Shown: positions 6,231-13,807 of the stretch, one piece after another | Numbering within the stretch: position 1 is the first letter of the stretch | Layout: each line of letters begins with the position of its first letter | NCBI GenBank assembly: GCA_937886325.1 | Contig: CALABV010000031.1 | Location: 1-20,082 of the forward strand | Source of the DNA: an uncultured Geobacter sp. | GTDB lineage: Bacteria; Desulfobacterota; Desulfuromonadia; Geobacterales; Geobacteraceae | Direction: 5' to 3' | DNA length: 20,082 nt | Notes under the pieces: generated by a model | Seen by the model: only the letters and a program-made list of their open reading frames with translations | Database searches by the model: none | Told to the model about the DNA's origin: nothing | Position numbers and translations under genes: made by a program

Positions 6231-7370
6231 TCATGGCTTGGCCATGGGAAAGAGGGAAAGCCAGGCCGCTCTTTCCGATTGGATGGCCTGATAGTCAACG
6301 AGTTGCCCGAACCACTCCTCGACCGTACTGCCGGATGAGAGGCTGACAATGCCCCCGAGTACCGCGCCGCGATGCGCGTTTTCGCCACCAAGGTTGGTGT
6401 TGGCCAGCAGGGCCGCCTTGGGGTCATTCCGGTATTTGAACGCCAGGTACAACAGGCTGGGCCAGGAATCGTCGATATAGCATGCGGTGGAATACCTGCC
6501 GCCGACGATTTCCCGGTCAGACCGGGCGCGGTCTACCAGGCGCGCAAGATCAATACCCATGGTTGTTTGGGCTGCCGCCAGTAGATGCCGGTCGGGGGAT
6601 TCATCCGCCTTTCGCAAGAGCAGGCCGGCAATGAGAGCGACATACCCATCGCAAATACGGCCGAGGGCTTCATCCGGATGGGTAAGGTAGAGATGTTCCC
6701 GGCAGGTCGCCTGCACCGAGGCAATTGCAGTGCCGTGCAACAGTTCGTTCATGGCCAGCGGGCCGATGGTGACCAGTCCGCCCATGGACGGGGTGTCATG
6801 GGTACGGGCGGCGCACTGGTGGGGGGGCTTTCCGGCGACAAGGTTGGCAAAGAAGCCGCGGTGGTATGATTCGGCGTAGGTGTCCCGGTGCCGGGGCGGA
6901 TCGGCAGTCATGAACTCGATGTAGGATTGCAGGAAGTGGTCGCGGCTGTAGCAGCCGTTGTTGGCGATGATGGAGCGCAGCAGCACTCGCGCGCAGTGGG
7001 CGTTGAGGGTGTTGTCGCCCGCCTGCATCCCATGGTGATAGTGCCGGTTGGCTTGGCCCCACAGGTGCTGCCGGCCTTTGAGGAGCACGGTACCGATGAT
7101 CTCCGGGGAGTCGGGCAGACTCCGGTCCTGCCCCGACCGACCGCCACGCCGGGTGGAATGAAGCGACATGATTGATGAAGGGTGAAATTCCGGCGCAGCT
7201 TCGAGCCTCTTGATGCCGCCGGGGAAGGCGCGCTCGATATCGGCGGTGTCATAGAACCAGTGCACCGGCATCGCCAGGGAGTCTCCGACAAAGAGCGAAG
7301 CGAGTGCCGCCGATGCCCGCTGCAGGGATATGGATGGAACAGGGCCGTGGCTTGGTTGCGAGGTTTCCAT
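6231..7370 (-). CDS. ADP-ribosylglycohydrolase-family protein
   Basis: The 379-residue product shows the all-helical ADP-ribosylglycohydrolase (ARH/DraG-like) pattern: ALASLFVGDSLAMPVHW near residues 22-38, GDNTLNAH at 118-125, and GGENAHRGAVLGG at 328-340. In DraG-type hydrolases the last motif usually reads GGDTDT and supplies Mg-binding aspartates. Here it is replaced by Glu, Asn and His, so metal binding or activity may differ. I prefer the ATG at 7370, with GGAAGGA 6 bases upstream, over the ATG at 7385, which is only 3-4 bases from its purine run. It is probably the first gene of a minus-strand group with the radical SAM gene (76 bp gap) and the unknown gene. It diverges from peptide 2 across about 400 bp. 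The target could be an ADP-ribosylated protein or another ADP-ribose conjugate. Confidence 0.8.
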   Translation of the reverse strand: METSQPSHGPVPSISLQRASAALASLFVGDSLAMPVHWFYDTADIERAFPGGIKRLEAAPEFHPSSIMSLHSTRRGGRSGQDRSLPDSPEIIGTVLLKGRQHLWGQANRHYHHGMQAGDNTLNAHCARVLLRSIIANNGCYSRDHFLQSYIEFMTADPPRHRDTYAESYHRGFFANLVAGKPPHQCAARTHDTPSMGGLVTIGPLAMNELLHGTAIASVQATCREHLYLTHPDEALGRICDGYVALIAGLLLRKADESPDRHLLAAAQTTMGIDLARLVDRARSDREIVGGRYSTACYIDDSWPSLLYLAFKYRNDPKAALLANTNLGGENAHRGAVLGGIVSLSSGSTVEEWFGQLVDYQAIQSERAAWLSLFPMAKP

Positions 7371-7441
7371 GGGAGATCCTTCCATCTTCCCCCGTATGCA
7401 CTACAAGGGGAGTTTGTCGCGACCTGCCAGAACTGACGGGA

Positions 7442-7456
7442 TCACAGTGATTGTGA
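7442..7456. promoter_or_regulatory. Palindrome TCACA-N5-TGTGA, possible operator
   Basis: A perfect inverted repeat TCACA/TGTGA with a 5-base spacer lies about 70 bp before the ADP-ribosylglycohydrolase start. It is not a CRP site, whose half-sites have the opposite order and a 6-base spacer. No second copy was noticed in the window. Confidence 0.3.
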
Positions 7457-7687
7457 GATTTTGATGGCCTTGTCGCTGTCAAACATCACTATTGTCTTAT
7501 AGCAGGTTTTCGGAACTTATCGAGCTGTGCAGAGACTGGACGAAGAAGGAACTTCCCTATGACAGCGGGGAATACTGAATGGAACTCGAGATTTCTCGTC
7601 CCGGCATAGTAACGGGGTGACTGGATATTGCCGACGTGCCGCTCACTTCAAAATGATGGAACCGACACGCCTGTTTTGCGCTAGAAT

Positions 7688-7721
7688 TAGTGGCCATCCG
7701 GAGACTCCGGATGAGCCACTA
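7688..7721 (+). promoter_or_regulatory. Long stem-loop in the upstream region of peptide 2
   Basis: TAGTGGC followed by CATCCGGA pairs with TCCGGATG and GCCACTA, giving a 15-bp stem with a 3-base loop (GAC, 7703-7705) and one bulged A at 7714. No T-tract follows, so it is not a standard terminator. It ends about 36 bases before the AGGAGG of peptide 2 and could be an RNA control or stability element, or a DNA operator palindrome. Confidence 0.6.
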
Positions 7722-7771
7722 CCGTGAGAGGGTACTGCTCTTCGAAATCAGAGAAAAAGGAGGTCAACACG

Positions 7772-7885
7772 ATGCTGAAGCTCAGGAAAGTCGAAATAAT
7801 GACGCGGTCATCTGCGAGTTGCCATGCTCCGTCATATCACGCGCCGAATCGCCATGCCCCGGCCTTTCATCCTCCTGTTTCATAA
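7772..7885 (+). CDS. Peptide 2: 37-residue paralogue with x-His-(Ala/Pro)-Pro-x pentads
   Basis: AGGAGG at 7758-7763 lies 8 bases before the ATG, the same spacing as in peptide 1. The leader (MLKLRKVE, then IMTRSSAS) matches peptide 1 over its first eight residues with one conservative change. Residues 17-36 are four pentads: CHAPS, YHAPN, RHAPA and FHPPV, followed by one Ser and TAA. His and the Pro at position 4 are invariant, while the first position has changed from Cys to Tyr, Arg and Phe. This means either that the His-x-Pro part is the functional core or that the copy is decaying. It diverges from the ADP-ribosylglycohydrolase/radical SAM/unknown gene group, which makes that group a candidate partner. 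It has no signal peptide or membrane segment. Function unknown. Confidence 0.72.
   Translation: MLKLRKVEIMTRSSASCHAPSYHAPNRHAPAFHPPVS
7820..7879 (+). repeat. Four tandem 15-nt coding repeats (x-His-Ala/Pro-Pro-x)
   Basis: In-frame units start at 7820, 7835, 7850 and 7865. His uses CAT/CAC and Pro uses CCG/CCT, so the residues are kept while codons vary, as in the repeat block of peptide 1. Confidence 0.8.
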
Positions 7886-7938
7886 CGTCGGCAGCCGCTT
7901 CTGTAATCGGTGAACCAATGAGTGAAGGAGGAGAAGAA

Positions 7939-8019
7939 ATGCTCGTGAACAGGATAGTTTTTTTTCGTGCAAGTTTCTACACGGACAATTCCGGATTTGT
8001 TATACTTGCCTCCATATAG
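7939..8019 (+). CDS. Possible 26-residue peptide downstream of peptide 2
   Basis: The ATG at 7939 follows a strong purine-rich site (GAAGGAGGAGAAGAA), and the frame runs 26 codons to TAG at 8017. The product starts MLVNRIVFFRAS and is mostly hydrophobic with no recognisable motif. The -10 element of the histidine kinase gene lies inside its end. The strong ribosome-binding site is the only support, so it may be spurious. Confidence 0.3.
   Translation: MLVNRIVFFRASFYTDNSGFVILASI
7998..8006 (+). promoter_or_regulatory. Extended -10 promoter for the hybrid histidine kinase
   Basis: TGTTATACT matches the extended -10 consensus TGnTATAaT well. No good -35 is seen 17 bp upstream. The transcript would start near 8013, about 75 nt before the ATG at 8088. 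Confidence 0.45.
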
Positions 8020-8087
8020 AATTTCGGGACGACCTATAGTCTCTTCTGCTGCCCCCGTACCTCAAATACCGACCCGGAGCAATCCGT

Positions 8088-10586
8088 ATGGATAGCCAGC
8101 CCCTCTACAACAGCAGGATCATTGACATCTATCTTAAACTGTTGAGAAAAGAATACCCTCATGTCAATGAAGGCGAACTTTTGCGACATGCTTGTATAAA
8201 GCCGTATGAAGTTGCTGATCAAGGACACTGGTTCACTCAGGAGCAGGCGGACCGCTTTTATGAGAAGATTGTTCATCTCACCGGGAATCCGGAAATCGCA
8301 CGACAGGCCGGCAGGTATGCCGCCTCTCCGGATGCGCTTGGCATGCTCAGGCCCTATGTCCTCGGATTGCTCGGTCCCGCAAATGTTTTCAGTATAGTCG
8401 GCAAAACCTCCCGTTATTTCACACGGTCATCCTCATTCAAATCTCGGAGAGTCGGCAGCAACAAAGTGGAGATAACAGTCACACCCCACGCTGGTATCGA
8501 GGAAAAACCGTATCAGTGCGAAAATCGAATTGGTATTCTTGAATCAGCGCCTTTATTTTTCGGCGCAGGTTTTGCGGACATCCAGCATCCGGAATGCATT
8601 TTCCGCGGCGGGAGGTCGTGCCGTTATCTTGTTTCGTGGGAAAAAAGCCGTTTCGAACAATGGCGCGCCGTGCAAACCATGGCAGGCATTTTCCTGGGTT
8701 TCACCTGCTTGGCTGCCCTGATACTATGGCCGCAGATCTCGCTACAATGGATTGTTCCCTCCGCTGCAGTGCTCCTTTTGATAATTTCAGTGGTAACAGA
8801 GAGAAGAAAAAGTGAAGAACTGCAGGAGACGCTCGACGACCTGCGCAATGCCACGAAAAGAACCATGGAACAAATGAACGCTAATTACAATAATGCGATT
8901 CTGACTAATGAAATAGGCCAGGCTATCAGTAAAAAAATGGATCTGGACGGCATCCTTGGAGAGGTCGTCCAGATACTGGAGAAGCGGCTTGATTATGACA
9001 GGGGCATGATACTCCTGGCTAATGCAGAAAAAACCAAGCTGATTTTTTACAGCGGGTTCGGTTATACCAATGAACAGCAGGATTTACTTAAACAAACCGC
9101 ATTCCGCCTCAATAACCCGGATTCTAAGGGAATTTTCGTTGTATCATTTCGCGAACAGAAATCATTTCTTATTAACGACTTCACCCAAATTCAGGACGAT
9201 CTTTCTCCCCATAGTCTGGCAGTCGCTGAAAAACTGGGCTCCAAATCATTCATCTGCTGTCCCATCATTTGTGACGGAGAATCACTAGGAATCCTGGCGA
9301 CCGACAATTTGCACAGTAAGAAAACTCTCGTTCAGAGCGACCTGAGCCTACTGACGGGCATAGCGCCTGTCATCGGCATCAGCATCCACAATGCCATGCA
9401 CGTTGCCAGAGAATTGCAGATGGCCGATAAGATGCGGCAGTTTCAAAAAATAGAAGCGGTTGGCCGTCTGGCGGGAGGAATTGCCCACGATTTCAACAAT
9501 CTTCTCACAGTCATCTCCGGATACAGTGATCTGCTGTTGGCCCGTTTAGGGAGTGACTCGTCGAACCGCAAGGAAATTGAGGAGATCCGCAAGGCCGGCA
9601 AACGGGCAACGGCACTGACCGGTCAATTGCTGGCTTTCAGTCGCAAACAGATGCTTCAACCGAAAGTCATTGACCTCAACACCGTCGTAACCGACGTCAT
9701 TGAAATTCTGCGACGGTTGATTGGCGAAGACATCGAGTTGGTTACCAACCTGGAGAATCCGCTCGGCACGATTCTGGCCGATCCCGGGCAAATCGAACAG
9801 GTCATCGTCAACCTGGTTGTCAATGCACGGGATGCCATGCCAAGCGGCGGCACCATGACCCTTGGAACGGAAAATGCTCACGTTGAAGAAGGCATCACAA
9901 GCAATGAAGACATCATACGACCGGGACAATACGTCATGCTGTCAGTCCGTGATACGGGAACGGGCATGGACGAGGAAACCATGTCTCATATCTTCGAGCC
10001 GTTTTTCACAACCAAAGAAATAGGCAAAGGAACAGGGTTGGGCCTGGCAACCGTCTATGGAATCATCCGACAAAGCGAAGGGTACATAATCGTCGATAGC
10101 GCCATTGGGAAGGGAACGTTGTTCAAGCTGTTTTTCCCATTGGTGCGGGATGAAACTGGTGAGGCGCCAATGACCCCTTCGGAGAAAAAGCCGCTCACCG
10201 GTGTTGAAACAATTCTGCTCGTAGAGGATGACGCAGTGGTAAGAAACCTGGTTCTCAACATTTTGTGCGGCGCGGGCTATTCGGTGCTCGAAGCCGCGAC
10301 TCCGACCGAAGCCCTCGACCTCTGCCGCAATACTGAAATTCCTATCAGCCTTCTGTTAACAGATGTTGTCATGCCGGTCATGAACGGAAAGGAAATGGCC
10401 AGCCGATTGATGGAAACCCATGGGGAAATGAAAGTGCTTTTCATGTCCGGTTATTCCAATGACATAATCGCCCTCCACGGTGTGCTGAATCCCGGCATCG
10501 CTTTTATCGAAAAACCGTTTACTCCTGAAAGCCTGAAACAAAAAGTCCGTGAGGTGCTCGACGCATCTCTCGCTTCGCAAAAATGA
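8088..10586 (+). CDS. Hybrid sensor histidine kinase (unknown sensor - 2 TM - GAF - HisKA - HATPase - REC)
   Basis: This 832-residue protein is laid out as follows. Residues 1-185 are a cytoplasmic region I do not recognise, ending in a Cys-rich stretch (HPECIFRGGRSCRYLVSW) that recalls V4R-like ligand-binding domains. Two closely spaced membrane helices lie at about 197-236 and a short coiled coil at 240-265. A GAF domain occupies about 285-435 (LDYDRGMILL, CCPIICDGESLGIL). The dimerisation/phosphoacceptor domain has H467 in GGIAHDFNN. The ATPase domain has the N box near N579, DTGTGM at 622-627, FEPFFTTK at 636-643 and GTGLGL at 648-653. A C-terminal receiver has acidic residues at 713-715, phospho-Asp D759 in LLLTDVVMP and K809. 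No DNA-binding output is present, so signalling must go to another partner. No response regulator gene lies beside it. Confidence 0.9.
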   Translation: MDSQPLYNSRIIDIYLKLLRKEYPHVNEGELLRHACIKPYEVADQGHWFTQEQADRFYEKIVHLTGNPEIARQAGRYAASPDALGMLRPYVLGLLGPANVFSIVGKTSRYFTRSSSFKSRRVGSNKVEITVTPHAGIEEKPYQCENRIGILESAPLFFGAGFADIQHPECIFRGGRSCRYLVSWEKSRFEQWRAVQTMAGIFLGFTCLAALILWPQISLQWIVPSAAVLLLIISVVTERRKSEELQETLDDLRNATKRTMEQMNANYNNAILTNEIGQAISKKMDLDGILGEVVQILEKRLDYDRGMILLANAEKTKLIFYSGFGYTNEQQDLLKQTAFRLNNPDSKGIFVVSFREQKSFLINDFTQIQDDLSPHSLAVAEKLGSKSFICCPIICDGESLGILATDNLHSKKTLVQSDLSLLTGIAPVIGISIHNAMHVARELQMADKMRQFQKIEAVGRLAGGIAHDFNNLLTVISGYSDLLLARLGSDSSNRKEIEEIRKAGKRATALTGQLLAFSRKQMLQPKVIDLNTVVTDVIEILRRLIGEDIELVTNLENPLGTILADPGQIEQVIVNLVVNARDAMPSGGTMTLGTENAHVEEGITSNEDIIRPGQYVMLSVRDTGTGMDEETMSHIFEPFFTTKEIGKGTGLGLATVYGIIRQSEGYIIVDSAIGKGTLFKLFFPLVRDETGEAPMTPSEKKPLTGVETILLVEDDAVVRNLVLNILCGAGYSVLEAATPTEALDLCRNTEIPISLLLTDVVMPVMNGKEMASRLMETHGEMKVLFMSGYSNDIIALHGVLNPGIAFIEKPFTPESLKQKVREVLDASLASQK

Positions 10587-10812
10587 TACACGGACCCGGG
10601 TGGAGGGAGCAAAACGTCTTGCCGGTTTAAAAACTGAATAGTCATGCCCAAGGGATTTACTATTGTTAGCGATTAATTGTTGTCGAAACGACGTGTTTGC
10701 TGTTTTATTTCTGATGTCTGCCCTTCGTCACCGTTACACACGGAATATCGGTATTTAGCATTAGCAATATAAAAAAATCGGGCTTCAAAGCAAAATGAGC
10801 GAGGTCATATTT

Positions 10813-13077
10813 GTGAAAAATCAGATCGTGATTCAGCTGAAATCGGGACAGACTATCGAGGGTGTTCTGGAACGCCCTTTCGGCAGCAGAGACGTAGATA
10901 TTCATATTTTAATTGAAAATAACGGACAGAAACTGTCGTTTGCGCTCGATGAGGTTTCCTACATATGTTTTGCCACGGCTCCGCCAGAGGTGAATATCGA
11001 AAAGAACGCCACCTACGAGGTAGTTGAAACAACCACCGGCGAGAGCTTCAGTGTCGCAATCTGCAACACACAGTCTTCAAAGGGATTCTTTTCCTTCCTC
11101 GAAGACCGCAATGCATCATTCCGAACCATATTCTTCACGTCCTACGGCATCCGCAGTCGCAGACAGAAACGCCGCATCGGAGAAATTTTGCAGGCAGATG
11201 GACTTGTCACGGAAAACCACCTCACGGATGCTCTCAAGACACAGCAGAAATTTCGCAAGCGGCGCATGGGAGATTTACTGGTAGAAGATACCGAAATAAC
11301 CAAGAAGGAGATCGAAAAGACCCTGGAGGACATCTCCGTAAGTCCGCTGATACCGCAAAATGTCAGGATAGGAGACATCCTCGTCGAGGCTGGTCTCGTA
11401 ACCCGCGAACAGGTAGAGAAGGTATATGAGAGCCAACTGGAGGGGAAAAAACTTAAGGTAGGAGAGATACTCATCAATCAGGGGCTCATCACCGAGGACC
11501 AGCTTCTTGCGGCCCTGGCAAAAAAGTTCCGACTCCGTTTTGTCGACATGGATACCATAATTCCCTCTGAGGAGGCCCTCGGAGCCCTCTCCGAGGGGGT
11601 GGTCGTTCGCCTTCAGGTTTTTCCCATTCAATTTGACGGCCGCAGGCTGGTGGTTGCCACCTCCACCCCCACCGATCCCACAGTCGGGGACAACCTTCGT
11701 TTCATCACCAATTTCCAGATAGAACTGGTGGTCGCATCGGCCCGGCAAATATCATGCGCAATAGACAAATACTACCAGCGGCAAGATGAATTCATCGGTA
11801 CCTTTCTGGAATCGATGAAGGGCGAAGCGGAATGGGTAACCGTTGAGGAAGAGGAACAGGAAAACATCTTTCGGGAGCCCGATTCCGAGGTGATAGCGCT
11901 GATAAACAGGCTACTCATCGATGCCTACCGGAGGGGAGCCTCCGACATACATTTTGAGCCCGGTACCGGGAAAAACCCGCTTCTTGTCCGTTACCGGATA
12001 GACGGGGAGTGCATGATGGTCCACAAGATTGCCTCCATCTTCAAAAGCTCCATCATCTCCAGAATCAAGATAATCTCGGGGCTCGATATATCCGAGCGGC
12101 GCCGCCCCCAGAGTGGCAAGTTTCTCATACGTTTTCAACAACGGAAACTCGAATATCGAGTCGAAATCGTTCCAACTGTAGGTGGCCAGGAAGACGCTGT
12201 GTTGAGACTTCTCTCTGCCTCTAAACCACTTCCTCTCAACGAATTGGGATTTCTCCCCCACACCGTTGACCGCTTGAGGCTGATTCTTGACAAGCCCTAT
12301 GGACTCATCCTCTGTGTCGGTCCAACCGGTGCGGGAAAAACCACGACCCTCCATTCCGCCCTTGGCCACATTAACACCCCGAACCGGAAGATATGGACAA
12401 TTGAAGACCCTGTGGAGATAACCCAGCCCGGGCTGCGCCAGGTGCAGGCCAGCCCCAAGATCGGATTTTCCTTCCCCGAGGCGCTCCGCTCTTTTCTCCG
12501 GGCAGACCCGGACGTTATCATGGTCGGCGAGATGCGGGACATGGAAACCGCTAAAATCGCAATCGAAGCGTCCCTCACCGGCCATCTCGTATTCAGTACC
12601 CTCCACACCAACAGCGCCTCTGAGACCATTGTCCGTCTCATTGAAATGGGGATTGATCCGTTCAACTTTGCCGACGCCCTGCTTGGAGTCGTTGCCCAGA
12701 GGCTGGCAAGGCGGCTTTGTGCCAACTGCAAAAAGAATCTGCGTCCGGATCGCGAAGTGTACGAAAAAATTGTGGCTGACTTCCGTCATGACTCCGATGA
12801 GGCGGATGCCGTTCTTCCACGGTATGAGGATGCCGACTTCAAGATTCAATACGGGTGCGAGCAGTGCGGCGGTAGCGGCTATAAGGGGCGGATACCCATC
12901 ACCGAAATGATGCTTGCCACCCCGGCGATCAAGGAGGCCGTCAGGGAGAAGCGCGGCGTCTTCGAACTGCGGCATCTGGCCATTAAGGAAGGGATGTGGA
13001 CCCTCAAGATGGACGGCATCATGAAGGTCATGATGGGGCTTACGGATATGGACCACATCCTTAAGGTCTGTATCTGA
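10813..13077 (+). CDS. GspE/PilB-family secretion/pilus assembly ATPase with MshEN-like repeats
   Basis: The protein has 754 residues. Its N-terminus (about 1-60) looks like a small beta-barrel (QIVIQLKSGQTIEGVLE). Three MshEN-like motifs follow (RRIGEILQADGLVT, VRIGDILVEAGLVT, KVGEILINQGLIT), a domain class that can bind cyclic di-GMP. The ATPase core has Walker A GPTGAGKT at 503-510, Walker B DPDVIMVGEMRD near 566-577 (Met where Ile is usual), and a His box LTGHLVFSTLHTNSA. A zinc-type tetracysteine follows (C636, C639, C682, C685). I prefer GTG 10813, with GAGG 8 bases upstream. An in-frame ATG at 10795 has no ribosome-binding site. No other pilus or type II secretion genes are next to it, so its machine is encoded elsewhere. 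Confidence 0.88.
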   Translation: MKNQIVIQLKSGQTIEGVLERPFGSRDVDIHILIENNGQKLSFALDEVSYICFATAPPEVNIEKNATYEVVETTTGESFSVAICNTQSSKGFFSFLEDRNASFRTIFFTSYGIRSRRQKRRIGEILQADGLVTENHLTDALKTQQKFRKRRMGDLLVEDTEITKKEIEKTLEDISVSPLIPQNVRIGDILVEAGLVTREQVEKVYESQLEGKKLKVGEILINQGLITEDQLLAALAKKFRLRFVDMDTIIPSEEALGALSEGVVVRLQVFPIQFDGRRLVVATSTPTDPTVGDNLRFITNFQIELVVASARQISCAIDKYYQRQDEFIGTFLESMKGEAEWVTVEEEEQENIFREPDSEVIALINRLLIDAYRRGASDIHFEPGTGKNPLLVRYRIDGECMMVHKIASIFKSSIISRIKIISGLDISERRRPQSGKFLIRFQQRKLEYRVEIVPTVGGQEDAVLRLLSASKPLPLNELGFLPHTVDRLRLILDKPYGLILCVGPTGAGKTTTLHSALGHINTPNRKIWTIEDPVEITQPGLRQVQASPKIGFSFPEALRSFLRADPDVIMVGEMRDMETAKIAIEASLTGHLVFSTLHTNSASETIVRLIEMGIDPFNFADALLGVVAQRLARRLCANCKKNLRPDREVYEKIVADFRHDSDEADAVLPRYEDADFKIQYGCEQCGGSGYKGRIPITEMMLATPAIKEAVREKRGVFELRHLAIKEGMWTLKMDGIMKVMMGLTDMDHILKVCI

Positions 13078-13263
13078 ATCCAGCGACAGCAATAGATTCT
13101 GTGTCAGTTGAAAGTGCCGGCCGCACTTCTTTCGGAAATATTCTCTTGACACTAGTCCGCGGGACGGATAAGGAAGTAGTCAACATCTTGTTCATTCGGC
13201 GGTGCCCCGGAGGCATGGTTATTTCGAGAGGAATTGCACTAGGGAAACACTACGGAGTCGACG

Positions 13264-13803
13264 ATGAGATACTATGTCGTTTTTTCATTCATGGGGCCGG
13301 ACAGCCCGGGTCTGGTAAAGCAGATAGCGGAATTTTTCACGGCGCGGGGCATTAACATCGAACGGTCCCGCGGCTGTGTCCTGGGGGGGGAGTTCGGCAT
13401 GACCATCCTTACCTCGGGGAGCACCGACAATGTGGAAAGACTCATCACGGACCTGGACAGTCTGCGCAAGAAGACGGGTATTGATGTCTACGTCCGCAAG
13501 ACCAAGGCGCCGCTGCAGCGGGAGGTCTCACCGTCCATCCCGTACAAGCTCATAGCCACCTCCATCGACCGTCCGGGGATCATCCATCAGATCTGCAAGG
13601 CCCTGCACGGCAGAGGCATCAACATCGACGACATCTCCACCAATGTGGACAATAACCCGGTCACGGGCGCCAGCATCTTTCAGATGGTCTGTTTTTTCTC
13701 CCTGCCGCCGGCCGTGAAGATTCTGGATCTAAAAAACGACCTCTACCGTATCGGTGATGAATCCAACATCGATATCCGGTTTGAAGCAGTGATCTGCAGG
13801 TAG
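13264..13803 (+). CDS. Two-ACT-domain regulatory protein, GcvR-like
   Basis: The 179-residue protein has two ACT domains, at about 1-80 (FSFMGPDSPGLVKQIAEFF, ARGINIERSRG) and 92-175 (LIATSIDRPGIIHQICKAL, GRGINIDDIST). This is the architecture of GcvR, the glycine-cleavage-system regulator of enterobacteria. ACT domains usually bind amino acids. GGAG lies 6 bases before the ATG. The gene ends only 4 bp before formate-tetrahydrofolate ligase, so the two are one operon, which fits glycine or serine sensing coupled to one-carbon flux. Because GcvR acts in E. coli by binding GcvA and no GcvA-like gene is seen here, the regulatory mechanism is uncertain. I therefore leave the symbol empty. Confidence 0.82.
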   Translation: MRYYVVFSFMGPDSPGLVKQIAEFFTARGINIERSRGCVLGGEFGMTILTSGSTDNVERLITDLDSLRKKTGIDVYVRKTKAPLQREVSPSIPYKLIATSIDRPGIIHQICKALHGRGINIDDISTNVDNNPVTGASIFQMVCFFSLPPAVKILDLKNDLYRIGDESNIDIRFEAVICR

Positions 13804-13807
13804 GCCC

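Larger units (their letters stand above)
7371..7771. other. Divergent intergenic region between the ADP-ribosylglycohydrolase gene and peptide 2
   Basis: No gene is seen on either strand apart from shadow frames. It contains a palindrome (7442-7456), a minus-strand TTGACA at 7477-7482 with no good -10 partner, a TAGAAT box at 7682-7687 without a clear -35, and a strong hairpin at 7688-7721 just before the peptide 2 ribosome-binding site. Promoters for both sides should lie here. Confidence 0.5.

Noticed and set aside
6155..6427. Upstream extension of the radical SAM gene to 6427
   Set aside because: The extension overlaps the ADP-ribosylglycohydrolase gene in another frame, has unlikely composition, and the ATG at 6154 has a good ribosome-binding site and matches the family start.
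7442..7456. CRP/FNR site
   Set aside because: The half-sites are in the opposite order (TCACA then TGTGA) and the spacer is 5, not 6.
11911..13152. 413-codon minus-strand open frame opposite the GspE-like gene
   Set aside because: It lies antisense to the conserved ATPase core, whose motifs are all in the plus-strand frame. Long antisense frames are common in GC-rich coding DNA.
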